Of a stretch of 64,000 nucleotides of DNA, positions 36,682-46,133 are shown in pieces; position 1 is the first letter of the stretch, and the number at the start of each line of letters is the position of its first letter. Made by a program: the position numbers and the translations under genes. The stretch is from an uncultured bacterium (GTDB lineage: Bacteria > Verrucomicrobiota > Kiritimatiellia > PWTM01), in contig CALLFZ010000033.1 of assembly GCA_938010045.1 (NCBI GenBank), positions 21,979 through 85,978 on the forward strand, read 5' to 3'. The notes beneath the pieces are model-generated. The model did no database searches and had not been told where the DNA came from. It was given only the letters and a program-made list of their open reading frames with translations.

Positions 36682-38748
36682 ATGAGCCCTGTTCGCACGC
36701 GATGGAGGCGGAGTCGGCCCGCCGGGCGGCCCGCACGAATTGCCGCAGCGCTGGCGGTGACGATGGCCGTCCGTGCGGCAGAAACCGGCGTCGGGCTCGA
36801 GAATCTCGATCTCACGCGGATGACGTGCGGGTGGGCCAAGCCAATGGCGAACCGCAATGTGCGCGGCGGCGAACTCCGAATCGGCGGCCGCACGTTCGAT
36901 CGTGGCGTGGGCACGCACGCGGAGAGCTTGATCCGCCTCCGACTGCCGGCCGGTCCGGTTCGGCTTCGCGCGTGGGTGGGAGTGGATGACGCGGCGGGCG
37001 CGGGTCGTGGAAGCGTCGAGTTCCGCGTGTTGGGCGACGGGCGCTGTCGATGGAGCAGCGGTCTGATGCGCGGCGGCGATCCGGCCCAGCGCGTGGAGCT
37101 CGATGTGACCGGCGTGCGCGAACTGGTGCTGCGCGTCACCGATGGTGGCGACGAAACGACCGACGATCTCGCGAACTGGGCCGATGCGGTTCTCGAAACG
37201 GCGGGCGGAGCGGTCGAGACACTCGAGCCGATCCCGGTCGAGGCGCGCGAGATCCGCACCCCGCCGCCCGTGCCCACACCTCGGTTTCACGGTGCCGCGG
37301 TGGTCGGTGTGCGACCCGGGCGCCCGTTCCGCTCCACGATTGCGGTGCGGGGCGAGCGGCCGATCGCGCTCCACGCCGAGGGGCTGCCAGCGGGGCTGGC
37401 GCTCGATGGCGCCCGCAGGTGCATCGAGGGGCGCGCGCCGGCCGATTCCGGCGTGTACGAGGCCACACTCATCGCCTCCAACGCGCACGGCGTGGCGCGG
37501 CGGCGGTGGCGGCTCGTCGTCGGCGAGCAGCTCGCGCTGACACCCCCGATGGGCTGGAACAGTTGGAACTGTTTCGGTGCGCGCATCTCACAGGAGCTGA
37601 TCGAAGCCACCGCGCGGGCAATGGCCGCCGAGCGGCTCCACGAGCTCGGCTGGACCTACGTGGTGATCGACGACGGCTGGCAGCGACATCCCGACAGCGA
37701 CGACCCCGCGCTCGCGGGTCCCGAGCGCGATCCGCGTGGTCGCCTCCTGCCGAACCGGCGCTTCCCGGATCTGCGCGCGCTCGTGGACACGATCCGGGGC
37801 CTCGGGTTCAAGGCCGGCATCTACTCTTCGCCCGGCCCGATCACCTGCGCGGGCCACACCGGCAGCCACGGCCGCGAGGCGGAGGACGCGGCGCAATTTG
37901 CAGACTGGGGCTTCGAGTACCTGAAATACGACTGGTGTTCCTATAGCCGCATCGCCCGCGGCACCACGCTGCCCGAGCAGATGCGCCCATACCAGCGCAT
38001 GGCCGCGTTGCTCGCGCGTCAGCCGAGCGACATCGTCTTCAGCATTTGCCAATACGGCGTCGGCAACGTCTCCGCCTGGGGACGCGCCGCCGGCGGCCAC
38101 CTCTGGCGCACCACTGGCGACATCGAAGATACGTGGGAAAGCGTGCGCCGGATCGGATTCGGTCAAGCGGGGCTCGACCTCTTCGCGGGGCCCGGAGGGT
38201 GGAACGATCCCGACATGCTCGTGATCGGCCACTTGGGATGGGGCCAGCCACTCCGGCCCTCGCGCCTGACGCCCAACGAGCAGTACTTGCACATGACGCT
38301 CTGGTGCCTGCTCGCAGCGCCGCTGATGCTCGGCTGTGACATGACGCGGCTCGATGACTTCACGCGCGGCCTGATCACCAACGGCGAAGTGCTCGACGTG
38401 AACCAGGACCCGCTCGGGCGTGCGGCATCGCGGGTCGCGGTGCGCGGCCCCACACAGGTTTGGGCCCGGCCGCTCGAAGACGGCTCAGTCGCCGTGGGGC
38501 TCTTCAACCTCGACGAGGAACCTATGGAGGTCGAGGCCCGCTGGAGCGACATCGGGATCGTCGGCGCGTGGTCCGTGCGCGACCTTTGGCGCGGGCGCGA
38601 CCTTGGCGCGTCGACGAACGGATGGACGATAACCGTCGCCCGCCACGGCGCGGAGCTGCTGCGGTTGTCGCCCGCGGACGCGATCGCCTCGAATTCGCCG
38701 CCCCGCGTGCCGTGGACGTGGGAGGCCGACGCGCGCGACCGCCGTTAG
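36682..38748 (+). CDS. Secreted GH27 alpha-galactosidase with NPCBM domain
   Basis: The 688-residue protein has a basic, hydrophobic leader (IAAALAVTMAVRAAE), an N-terminal NPCBM galactose-binding-like domain (about 38-175, with FDRGVGTHAESLI), an Ig-like putative linker domain (about 200-275), the GH27 barrel (from TPPMGWNSWNCFGARIS, about 290, to 580) and a C-terminal beta sandwich. The nucleophile Asp is in EYLKYDWCSY and the acid/base Asp in WRTTGDIEDTW; WNDPDMLVIG is also typical. It removes terminal alpha-galactose (or beta-arabinopyranose) from polysaccharides. The ATG follows folK after 1 base, so it may share its transcript, although the functions differ. Confidence 0.92.
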   Translation: MSPVRTRWRRSRPAGRPARIAAALAVTMAVRAAETGVGLENLDLTRMTCGWAKPMANRNVRGGELRIGGRTFDRGVGTHAESLIRLRLPAGPVRLRAWVGVDDAAGAGRGSVEFRVLGDGRCRWSSGLMRGGDPAQRVELDVTGVRELVLRVTDGGDETTDDLANWADAVLETAGGAVETLEPIPVEAREIRTPPPVPTPRFHGAAVVGVRPGRPFRSTIAVRGERPIALHAEGLPAGLALDGARRCIEGRAPADSGVYEATLIASNAHGVARRRWRLVVGEQLALTPPMGWNSWNCFGARISQELIEATARAMAAERLHELGWTYVVIDDGWQRHPDSDDPALAGPERDPRGRLLPNRRFPDLRALVDTIRGLGFKAGIYSSPGPITCAGHTGSHGREAEDAAQFADWGFEYLKYDWCSYSRIARGTTLPEQMRPYQRMAALLARQPSDIVFSICQYGVGNVSAWGRAAGGHLWRTTGDIEDTWESVRRIGFGQAGLDLFAGPGGWNDPDMLVIGHLGWGQPLRPSRLTPNEQYLHMTLWCLLAAPLMLGCDMTRLDDFTRGLITNGEVLDVNQDPLGRAASRVAVRGPTQVWARPLEDGSVAVGLFNLDEEPMEVEARWSDIGIVGAWSVRDLWRGRDLGASTNGWTITVARHGAELLRLSPADAIASNSPPRVPWTWEADARDRR

Positions 38749-38803
38749 CGCACTGCTGATCGGGCGCGCGGAACGGAGCACCCGCGCAGGCCGCGGCGCG
38801 CGA

Positions 38804-39145
38804 TCACCCGCCGGGCCGGCTGCGGATCATGATCAGCAGCATCTTAAACCGCTCGCGCGCGCGCACTGAGTGCGGCACGCCCGCCGGCATGATCAGCAGC
38901 TCGCCCTCGCGGACGGTGTGTACCTGGCCGCCGACCGTGAACTCGCCGGCCCCCTCGACCACCTCCACCGTCGCGTCGTACGGCGCGGTGTGTTCACTCA
39001 GTCCCTGGCCTTCGTCGAATGCGAAGACCGTCAGCGTCCCGGCGGGGTGATCGAGCAACGTCCGGCTCACCACCGCGCCCGGGCCATAGTCCACGAGCGC
39101 GGAGAGCTTCAACACTTGATTGCGAAGATCGTTGGTTGCATTCAT
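38804..39145 (-). CDS. Small cupin-domain protein
   Basis: The 113-residue single cupin barrel has motif 1 in GLSEHTAPYDATVEVVEGAGE (here H and E but an altered spacing) and motif 2 in ELLIMPAGVPHSVRA. Such proteins bind a metal and often act as sugar-binding regulators or accessory enzymes; the function is not known. GAGG about 7 bases before the ATG is the SD. It follows the iron-sulfur protein after 15 bases and may be coexpressed with it. Confidence 0.85.
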   Translation of the reverse strand: MNATNDLRNQVLKLSALVDYGPGAVVSRTLLDHPAGTLTVFAFDEGQGLSEHTAPYDATVEVVEGAGEFTVGGQVHTVREGELLIMPAGVPHSVRARERFKMLLIMIRSRPGG

Positions 39146-39160
39146 CTGGCACCTCGAGTT

Positions 39161-39985
39161 TCACGCGGGGCCCGCGATCCGAACCGTCTCGAGCACGTCG
39201 CCCTCCAGCGACAACGTGACCTCGTCCAGCGCGAGATCCTCGCGCCCGCTGCACCGCACAGCCTCCTCGGCCATCGCCGTCAGTCCGCCGCAGCAGGGCA
39301 CCTCCATCCGCACGACGATCGCGCGCGGTATGGATCGATCCTCGAAGATCGCGGCCAGTTTTGCCACATAGGGCTCGGTGCGGTCGAGTTTCGGGCAGGC
39401 GACAACGACGGCGCGGCCGCGCAGAAACCGCCAGTGCGTATCGGCGCTCGCGATTGGTCCGCAGGTGCTCATGATCACGAGCTCGCGGCCGCGGAAAAAG
39501 GGCGCGCCCGGCATCACGAGGTGCAGTTGCACCGGCCACTGTCGCAGTTCCGACGGGTGGATCTTCGGGGGCAACCCTGCGTCCGTGACCGGCGGCGCCG
39601 CGGCCGGCTCGGCCGGCATGCGCATGCGCGTGCCCGGGCAGCCGCTGAACGCGGGCATCGCCGCAGCGCGCGAGGCCGCCGCGGGCGCCGCCGCATGCCG
39701 TCGGGCGGCTTCGTCGAAACGCCGAATCGCCGCCTCGCCGCCGGTCGCCGCCACGTGCGCGCGCGCCGCCAGCGGGTCGTAGTCCGGCACGTCACGCTCG
39801 ACGATCTTCAGTGCGCCGGTGGGACATTCGCCGATGCAGTCGCCGAACCCGTCGCAGAAGTCTTCGCGGACGAGCTTCGCCTTGCCGTTCACAATCTGCA
39901 GCGCGCCCTCGGCGCACGCCGTGACGCACTCGCCGCAGCCGTTGCAGAGGTCCTCGTGAATCTCGATCACCGTTCGTCGCGCCAT
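39161..39985 (-). CDS. Ferredoxin-like iron-sulfur protein with C-terminal extension
   Basis: The 274-residue protein begins with a two-cluster ferredoxin domain: CNGCGECVTACAEGAL (about 14-29) and CDGFGDCIGECPTGAL (about 44-59). The second motif has Phe instead of the second Cys, so it can hold a [3Fe-4S] cluster or a degenerate site; the pattern CDGxGxCxGECP is common in this subgroup. Residues about 85-115 are an Ala-rich linker, and 130-274 form a further domain with a Cys-containing CxxxxCPxLD segment (VVACPKLDRTEPY) and VPCCGGLTAMAEEA, perhaps another redox or metal site. GGGAG SD. Downstream of the GH106-like gene. Confidence 0.82.
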   Translation of the reverse strand: MARRTVIEIHEDLCNGCGECVTACAEGALQIVNGKAKLVREDFCDGFGDCIGECPTGALKIVERDVPDYDPLAARAHVAATGGEAAIRRFDEAARRHAAAPAAASRAAAMPAFSGCPGTRMRMPAEPAAAPPVTDAGLPPKIHPSELRQWPVQLHLVMPGAPFFRGRELVIMSTCGPIASADTHWRFLRGRAVVVACPKLDRTEPYVAKLAAIFEDRSIPRAIVVRMEVPCCGGLTAMAEEAVRCSGREDLALDEVTLSLEGDVLETVRIAGPA

Positions 39986-40066
39986 GTTCGGATCTCCCGT
40001 ACATCGCCGGATCGCCGGCGGCAGGAAGACCGTACGCGCGGAGCCAGCGGTGCGCCTTGACCAAGA

Positions 40067-43000
40067 TCAAGGTTTCGCAAAGCCGGCCGCAGCGGTTGGT
40101 TGGGCCGACTCGAACGGCCGCGCTTCGACCACGAACGGTTCGAAGAGGCCGCACGGGATCACGTCGTAGGCTTCGCCCGGCGGCAGTCCGCCCTTGGGTG
40201 CCTGAGCCATGTTGAACGGCGAAGCCAGCCCTCGCACGGGGCCGGCATGGAAGGGCCCGAGCAAATTCTTGAGCGTGCCGTACACTCGGACGGCGATGTC
40301 GTGGCGGCCAGCCGGCAAGTCGGCGGGCAGGTCCAGTTCGTAGGGTGGTGGCGCGATGAGACCGACGGGCCGGCCGTCCACGCACACTTCCGCGACCGTG
40401 CCCCACCAGGCGGGCAGCCGCACGCGCAGCCGCATACCGGCCGGCGCTTCGAACTCGGCGGCGTATTCGACCCGGCCCGCGTAGGTCGGCAGACCCTGAG
40501 CGGACCACGGACCCACGTCGAGCTGTGCCGGCGGCACGATGGTGAAACCTCGTTGCGCGGGCCGCAGTGAAAACTCGCCGAGCAACACCACCTGGTCCAC
40601 CTCGTGCAGAACGGTCATCGGCGCGGCGCGCAACGTCAGCTCATTCGTGCCGGTGCGCGCGACCGCCGCGAGGTCCACCCGTCCGAACGAGCGGTCGAGC
40701 CACCAGGCGTTGGGCGTCGCCTGCACGGGGCGTCCGTTGCACTCGAGAGTGTAGAGGTCCGGCCGCTCCACGACCGCTTCGAGGCGCGCGGGTGGGTCGC
40801 CCTCGATCACGAAGCGGTACGTGGCCGTAACGCCGCTGTCGGCCGGGAACGTAAGGGTGTTGATTCGGTCGCGAAATTGCACCGCATGCCGCCATGGGTT
40901 CTTCGCGAGACCGTGTTGCTGGAACACCCAATCGGCCGCGGCGACGACATGCAGATTCGTGCGAGAGCCCGCGCAGTCCACTTCCACGAAATCGAGTGGG
41001 AGCATCGCGGGATCGAGCCGGCGAATCCGCAATTCGCGCAGCGGCGCGAGCCGCCGACCCGGGGCATCGGACACCGGCGCGGGCACGGGGCCCGCGGCGG
41101 CCGCCAGCCGCAGCAGGCGGCTGCCGGCCGGCGGCAGCGCGAACGGTATGCGCAGCCCTTCGGCCACGGTGTTCGCGGCGGCAGGCGCCATGTCGCCGGT
41201 CCAGGGGTTCCACTCCTCCGCCCAGCGCGCGGGGCTCCGCACATACCCGCGGCTCCATTCATTTGAACTCGTGTTGACGAGGAAGAGCAGCTCATCTTCG
41301 CCGACACGTCGCCGCAGATGGAAGAGCTTGCCCGATGCGTCCAGCCGCTCGACTCGCGCGCCGGGGGCCAGGAAGGGTCTCAGCGCCTCCGCGAGCGCCG
41401 CCGGCGGGACCGTCCGCCAGCCTGTCTCCCGCGCGAGGCGCGCGGGCTCGTCCGAAAGGCGCGCGTCCACCCGCGCCGGTGGCGCGTCGCACGCGAACAC
41501 GGTGCCGCCCTCGCGCACGAACGCGGCCAACATGCGCACCGTCGCCGCGGATAGAGTCTCCGTGCCCGGTGGCAGCACCACGGCGCGGTACTCGCGCCGG
41601 CCGACGCGCAGCCGTCCGTTCACGCTCGTTCCGATCCGCTCGATCACATCCTCGCTGCCCAGCTCATATTCGATCTGCGCGGCCTCGAGCGCGCCGAGCA
41701 GCCGGTGAACAGCCTCAGCGATCTCCACCGCACGTGCGCCTGGCTTCGATCCCTCCTGGTACATCCAGCAGGTCGTCGTCGGCTCAATCACGAGCGCGGC
41801 CGCCGGCGGCGCCTCGCCCTGCGTAAGCGCCCACTGAAGCCGCGCGACATACCGTGCCTGCATCGTGTAGAGGTCCCACCAGGGCGCGTGGTACGAAAAC
41901 GACACTGGGTAGTCGCGCTTCCGGGCGCCGCGGATGCTGATGTGCGAGAGGTGCTGATTGATCGTGTTCACGCCGAGCACGAGCAGCCAGTCGCCGATGC
42001 GCTTGAGGTCCTCGAAGCGCACATCCCAGCCAGACCCGCCGTACGCCTCACAGAGGTTGCGCGGCCGGCCCGCCTGGAGCGCAACGCTGTAGAGCTCCCG
42101 AACGCTCCGCACATTGCCAAACTGCGCGTTGGGACCCTCGGCGTACTGGTTGAAGAGAATGTCGATCGCCGGCCGCTGCATCCAAAGGTACATCGCCATG
42201 TTGTCCGGCACCTGCCGCGCCAGCGGCCACTGGTGCTCCCAATAGTGGCCCGTCAACTCGAGGCCGTGTCGCCGGCAGTACTCGTGGTACGGGATCGCCC
42301 AGCGTTCGACGAAGAGCTCATGCGCCGTGCGCGCGAAGTCGTGCCGCACCGTCCGTCCGTCCCCGACGTCGGCCCACAACGAGACCAGATGGGGCATCAG
42401 CTCGTAGCCGCGCCGCGCGCGAAACTGCTCCGCGAAATCCGCGGTCCATGCGAGACCACCGGTGCCGGAGATGTGGGGCTCGTCCGTGAAGCTGCCGCGG
42501 ATGATCCGGCCGAACTGTGCAGCAAACCGTTCGCGGTAGGGCTCGAGCGTGACCTCGAGAAATTTCTCGGTGACACCCGGCCGCAGCAGGTCCACGTACC
42601 ACCAACCGCCGTACCACTCCACCGCGCGCCCCTCGGTGCGGGTCATGATCGTGAGATAGCGTCCCTCCGGCAGCGACGCGCCGTTGCGCACACGCTCGGT
42701 GACCTCCTCCGGTGGGGTGGCGTCCAGCCGCCACGCCGCCAACATCGTATTCGTCCATGCCGGCGGCCGCTTCCCCTCCTGGGCAATAAGGTTCACGGCC
42801 TTTGCGTGGGGCATCGCCTCGGGCACATGGCCGCCCGCGAAACCCGACGGGTACGAGTTTTCATCGTAGATCCACAGTTCCATTCCCAACCGTTCGGCCT
42901 CGCGCACGCAGTGCGCCCACAGCTCAAACCACCGCTCGCCGAGATACGGCGTGCGTAGGCCGGGACGCGGATGGACCATCACCGAGCGGATGCCGTGCCG

Positions 43001-43192
43001 TACGTAGTCCTCGAGCCACCACGTCGCCTCCTCCGGCGTGAGGTCGTCGTTCCAGACCCAAAACGGCACCGTGTCGTGACTCGCCGGCGGCTCGGCAAAT
43101 CCCCGCCGAACCGCCTCGATCTCATCCGCCGCAGCCATCCCCACGAGCACACACGCACCACCGATCGCGCGCACCACGCCTCTACGATTCAT
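40067..43192 (-). CDS. Large secreted glycoside hydrolase, GH106 (alpha-L-rhamnosidase)-like
   Basis: The 1041-residue protein starts at an ATG after GGAGG and has a leader (RAIGGACVLVGMAAADE). The first 560 residues fit the GH106/PF17132 barrel: PFWVWNDDLTPEEATWWLED, VMVHPRPGLRTPYLGERWF, LWIYDENSYPSGFAGGHVP and the acidic FTDEPHISGTGG. The middle holds a glutamine-amidotransferase-like beta-galactosidase trimerisation region (REYRAVVLPPGTETLSA). The C-terminal third is two beta sandwiches, the last one galactose-binding-like with MRLRVRLPAWWGTVAEVCVD. Rhamnose release from pectin or glycosaminoglycan-like chains is the likely role; the exact substrate is unknown. Confidence 0.82.
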   Translation of the reverse strand: MNRRGVVRAIGGACVLVGMAAADEIEAVRRGFAEPPASHDTVPFWVWNDDLTPEEATWWLEDYVRHGIRSVMVHPRPGLRTPYLGERWFELWAHCVREAERLGMELWIYDENSYPSGFAGGHVPEAMPHAKAVNLIAQEGKRPPAWTNTMLAAWRLDATPPEEVTERVRNGASLPEGRYLTIMTRTEGRAVEWYGGWWYVDLLRPGVTEKFLEVTLEPYRERFAAQFGRIIRGSFTDEPHISGTGGLAWTADFAEQFRARRGYELMPHLVSLWADVGDGRTVRHDFARTAHELFVERWAIPYHEYCRRHGLELTGHYWEHQWPLARQVPDNMAMYLWMQRPAIDILFNQYAEGPNAQFGNVRSVRELYSVALQAGRPRNLCEAYGGSGWDVRFEDLKRIGDWLLVLGVNTINQHLSHISIRGARKRDYPVSFSYHAPWWDLYTMQARYVARLQWALTQGEAPPAAALVIEPTTTCWMYQEGSKPGARAVEIAEAVHRLLGALEAAQIEYELGSEDVIERIGTSVNGRLRVGRREYRAVVLPPGTETLSAATVRMLAAFVREGGTVFACDAPPARVDARLSDEPARLARETGWRTVPPAALAEALRPFLAPGARVERLDASGKLFHLRRRVGEDELLFLVNTSSNEWSRGYVRSPARWAEEWNPWTGDMAPAAANTVAEGLRIPFALPPAGSRLLRLAAAAGPVPAPVSDAPGRRLAPLRELRIRRLDPAMLPLDFVEVDCAGSRTNLHVVAAADWVFQQHGLAKNPWRHAVQFRDRINTLTFPADSGVTATYRFVIEGDPPARLEAVVERPDLYTLECNGRPVQATPNAWWLDRSFGRVDLAAVARTGTNELTLRAAPMTVLHEVDQVVLLGEFSLRPAQRGFTIVPPAQLDVGPWSAQGLPTYAGRVEYAAEFEAPAGMRLRVRLPAWWGTVAEVCVDGRPVGLIAPPPYELDLPADLPAGRHDIAVRVYGTLKNLLGPFHAGPVRGLASPFNMAQAPKGGLPPGEAYDVIPCGLFEPFVVEARPFESAQPTAAAGFAKP

Positions 43193-43497
43193 GGGCTGCC
43201 TCCGTACCCACCTTCGCCGTGCCCCAATCTGGCCACCGCATTCGCGCCCGTCCAGCACGTTGCCGCCGGGTCCGGACGACGGCGCAGGTCCGCGTTCCAG
43301 CCTCGCGCCTCACGTCGGCCCTCCGCCGCTCCGATGGCCTGTCGCCATATCCAAGCCTTGGACGCTTCGGGCTCTCCGCCATCCAATGCATGGAAGAACA
43401 CCCGCCCCTCCAGCGGCGTCGGCCGGGCGAACAACCGCGCACCGAACACCGTTGGATCCGCCTCCAGAGAGACTCTGGCCGCATAGGGTCGTGGCAC
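43189..43497 (-). CDS. Small hypothetical ORF coupled to the GH106-like gene
   Basis: A 102-codon frame lies between the aldo/keto reductase and the GH106-like gene, with a stop overlapping the GH106 start (ATGA). The first half (YAARVSLEADPTVFGARLFA and RVFFHALDGG) looks like real beta-structured protein, while the second half is Arg/Ala-rich with less protein-like composition. It may be the remnant of a larger gene: the frame stays open a few codons upstream of the ATG. No family was recognised. Confidence 0.35.
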   Translation of the reverse strand: MPRPYAARVSLEADPTVFGARLFARPTPLEGRVFFHALDGGEPEASKAWIWRQAIGAAEGRREARGWNADLRRRPDPAATCWTGANAVARLGHGEGGYGGSP

Positions 43498-43523
43498 GAA
43501 CGGCTCGCGGCGCAGCGAGCGGA

Positions 43524-44420
43524 TCAGGCCGTCTCGGCGAGCGCGCGGTTGATCCGCTCAATCGCCTCGTCAATCTCTTCGCGGCTCTTGAAGCCGATCG
43601 TGATCGCATCCACCTCGGGCAGCGACATCACGAACCGGATAGACTTCTCGCGGTCGGCCGGGTCCTTGAAGTCGCCATTGCCGATGATCTTCATGCCGAG
43701 CACACCGTGTCCGTTGCGGTCCATCACGCGCACCTGTTCGAGCACCGGCCCGATGTCGGCGCCCGACGCATCCCACTTCGGTGTCGGCCCGTCAATATGT
43801 TTAGCCTGCGGGTTGATGCGCACGAGGTTCACTTCGACCCAGTCCGACTCGGCCGCCACCTTGAGGGCCGGCAGCGCGTGGCAGGAGACGCCCTTCGACA
43901 GGACGCGTTTCTTCGACTTGGCCTCGTCGATCGCCTCCATCAGGCGCTTCTGGTCGTCGGTCCAGGTGTCGGTGACCTGGCAGTGGACGAGCAGGCAGTC
44001 AATGTAGTCGGTGCGGTAGGTGCGCAGCAGGTTCTCGATCTCCTCGGCGGGTTTCTCCGGTTTTCCGCCGATTTTCGTGAGCAAAAAGATCTTCTCACGC
44101 GGCAGCGGCGCGATCGCATCGGCAATCCAGGGCAGCGTGCGATAACTCTTCGCACAATCGAAGTAGGTGATGCCGCGGTCGAACGCGTAGCGCACCAGGT
44201 CGTTGAACGCTGCCTGACCGAGCTCTTGCTGGATGCGGCCGCCATGGGATCCGGTGCCCATCCCGAGGCGGCTGAGCTTCAGGCCGGTGCGACCGAGCGT
44301 GACGAGGTCGGTCGCGGTACGTCGCGGGGGGGCAGCCGGCGCAGGCGTCACGGAAGCGGCGGCGAGCGCAGCGGTATGACCAAGGAACTGACGTCGGTTC
44401 CAGCGGGTCGTCGGACTCAT
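43524..44420 (-). CDS. Tat-exported aldo/keto reductase
   Basis: The 298-residue protein starts with a twin-arginine signal (TTRWNRRQFLGHTAALAAAS). The barrel shows LVTLGRTGLKLSRLGMGTGS, GITYFDCAKSY (catalytic Asp and Tyr), IFLLTKIGGK (catalytic Lys), YIDCLLVHCQV (catalytic His) and a C-terminal ITIGFKSREEIDEAIERIN, so the DYKH tetrad is kept. A strong AAAGGAGG lies before the ATG although it overlaps the O-antigen ligase stop (ATGA). Exported AKRs with a Tat signal are typical of planctomycetal and verrucomicrobial genomes; the substrate is unknown. Confidence 0.87.
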   Translation of the reverse strand: MSPTTRWNRRQFLGHTAALAAASVTPAPAAPPRRTATDLVTLGRTGLKLSRLGMGTGSHGGRIQQELGQAAFNDLVRYAFDRGITYFDCAKSYRTLPWIADAIAPLPREKIFLLTKIGGKPEKPAEEIENLLRTYRTDYIDCLLVHCQVTDTWTDDQKRLMEAIDEAKSKKRVLSKGVSCHALPALKVAAESDWVEVNLVRINPQAKHIDGPTPKWDASGADIGPVLEQVRVMDRNGHGVLGMKIIGNGDFKDPADREKSIRFVMSLPEVDAITIGFKSREEIDEAIERINRALAETA

Positions 44421-45745
44421 CGGGTCCTCCTTTCGGCGTCGGCCGGTTCCGCGCGAGCCACGGACGATACGGCGATCGTGAAGCCCATCAGCATCGCGAA
44501 CAGAATCAGCACGGTACCCGTTCCAAAGTTATACTCAACCACCCCGTTGAGCAAGAGGGCGCAGGCGGCCGCGAAGGTGCCGCGGGCGAGCGCCGCGACG
44601 TCCGCGGTGGTCCCACAGAGGCGCCGGACGTTGCGCGCGGCGGCCACGAGCCAGTGCAGCATCCATCCGCTCCACACCAGCAGGCCGCCCCAACCGGTTT
44701 CGAGCAAGACCTGAAGGGCGTTATTGTGGACGTGATTGAGTTTGGGCTCGATGTTGGGCAACGAGTGGCGCAGCTCGTGGTTTTTCATCGCGCCGTAGCC
44801 GAGGCCGAAGGGGTATCGCCGCGCGTTGATGGTGAGAAGGCGGGGCACGGCGACCGTCCAGAGGTCCCAGCGGCCGCCGCGCTCGAGGAACTGGCGCGGC
44901 GCGGCGCACACGCGGGCGCGCACTGGCGGGCAGCACGCGAGCGCCGCGAGGACGACGAGCGCGGCCAGCGCCGCGCTCCTGCGTATCCGGCAGCCCGCGG
45001 CCCAGAGCGCCGCGAGCCCGCCCGCCGTGGCCCCCCAAACGCCCCGCTTGAAGTGCAGCAGAACGCCCGCCGCATTCCCGATCCAGCCGCCCGTGGATGC
45101 CCACCTCGGCAGTCCCCAGTGGCCCGTGCCGCCGGCGGCGAGCAAGAAGAGCAGTCCGACCATATGAAACTGCGGCGTGCGCATGCTGCCCTGGTGGTAC
45201 AGCCAGAAAAGCCATCCAACGCCGGGCGGCACATGGACGAGCGCCCATCCGATCCGTCCGAGGTGGACGACCAGCGCGAGGGCGCAACCCGCCAGCAGCG
45301 CGAGCACCATTCGCCGCAGCGCGGCAGCCCGCTCCTCGGAACCGTCGGGCAGCGTGTCCGGCACGGCGGCCATCAACAGGAACCAGGCGGCGCGATGGAG
45401 TTTCGGCAGCGCCAGAGAGGGCCGCCACCCCCAGATCCCGCTGCATGCAGCCAACGCCCAAAAGGCCAGCGCCCAGAGGACCAGCGGTTCCCGGGCCCAC
45501 CATCGTGACCGCCGCCGAACCGCGCTCCACGACCAGCCAACCAGCGCCGCCGAAGCGGCGATTTGCGCGCCTGCGATCGACACAGGCAAGAAAAACATCA
45601 CCGCGCACAACGCCAGGCGCGCCAACCTCGCGCCGTCGCCGAGCCCACAGACGCGGATCGCCTGCTGCCCAAAGCGGTGGGAGGTCATCAGTCGGATTCT
45701 GGCGAGTTCCGTGCCCGCAAGGCAACCCCGTTGGCGGCTCCTCAT
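44417..45745 (-). CDS. O-antigen ligase / Wzy-family membrane protein
   Basis: The 442-residue polytopic protein has about 10-12 hydrophobic helices and a periplasmic loop ending in LNHVHNNALQVLLETGWGGLL, the conserved H-x4-L segment of the Wzy_C/WaaL family. Such enzymes attach or polymerise polysaccharide on lipid A core or a carrier at the outer face of the inner membrane. The start is supported by GGGGGAG upstream; a second Met at codon 20 has no SD. Its stop overlaps the aldo/keto reductase start. With the flippase at 59.5 kb and the GT4/GT2 genes it is a likely component of surface glycan synthesis. Confidence 0.82.
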   Translation of the reverse strand: MRSRQRGCLAGTELARIRLMTSHRFGQQAIRVCGLGDGARLARLALCAVMFFLPVSIAGAQIAASAALVGWSWSAVRRRSRWWAREPLVLWALAFWALAACSGIWGWRPSLALPKLHRAAWFLLMAAVPDTLPDGSEERAAALRRMVLALLAGCALALVVHLGRIGWALVHVPPGVGWLFWLYHQGSMRTPQFHMVGLLFLLAAGGTGHWGLPRWASTGGWIGNAAGVLLHFKRGVWGATAGGLAALWAAGCRIRRSAALAALVVLAALACCPPVRARVCAAPRQFLERGGRWDLWTVAVPRLLTINARRYPFGLGYGAMKNHELRHSLPNIEPKLNHVHNNALQVLLETGWGGLLVWSGWMLHWLVAAARNVRRLCGTTADVAALARGTFAAACALLLNGVVEYNFGTGTVLILFAMLMGFTIAVSSVARAEPADAERRTR

Positions 45746-46133
45746 GCTCCCCCCGACGACATCATCAGGTCACGGCCGAGCGCATGCCGAGCGGCCCTGC
45801 GGCCGCTCGAAACGAGGGCGGCGACATCGTGGCGGCCTCCCGCTCGCGTCTCCCCTGGAGGCGCCCCGCCGATCCCGACCGCCCACACGCCCAGGGCCCC
45901 ATCACGAGTGCGGTGACGTCATGAGACGGCCCAACCGCCTGGAGACACCGCCTCAGGGAACGTCAGCGGGGCATCCATGCCATCGCTCGCCATGGGACAC
46001 ACGGCCGTGGCTCGACGCTTGTCCCGTTCCGAATCGGCACATCAGGACCCGCACAACGTTCAAACGGAGACGCGCCCACCACAGGCGGGCGCGCCCCGAA
46101 ACTGCTGGATGACTCTAAGAAGCCGAATCGGCT
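45746..46133. other. Intergenic region with terminator, no gene seen
   Basis: Apart from the hairpin at 46071-46093 and a small palindrome (agccga a tcggct, 46121-46133) touching the stop codon of the next gene, nothing is recognised. The promoter for the O-antigen ligase run should lie near 45760-45850, but no good -35/-10 pair was found. Confidence 0.4.
46071..46093 (-). terminator. Rho-independent-type terminator
   Basis: On the minus strand cgcgcccgcc and ggtgggcgcg pair over 10 bp (one G-U) around a TGT loop, about 40 bases after the stop of the 46134-47624 gene, and are followed by the pyrimidine run TCTCCGTTT. Confidence 0.5.
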
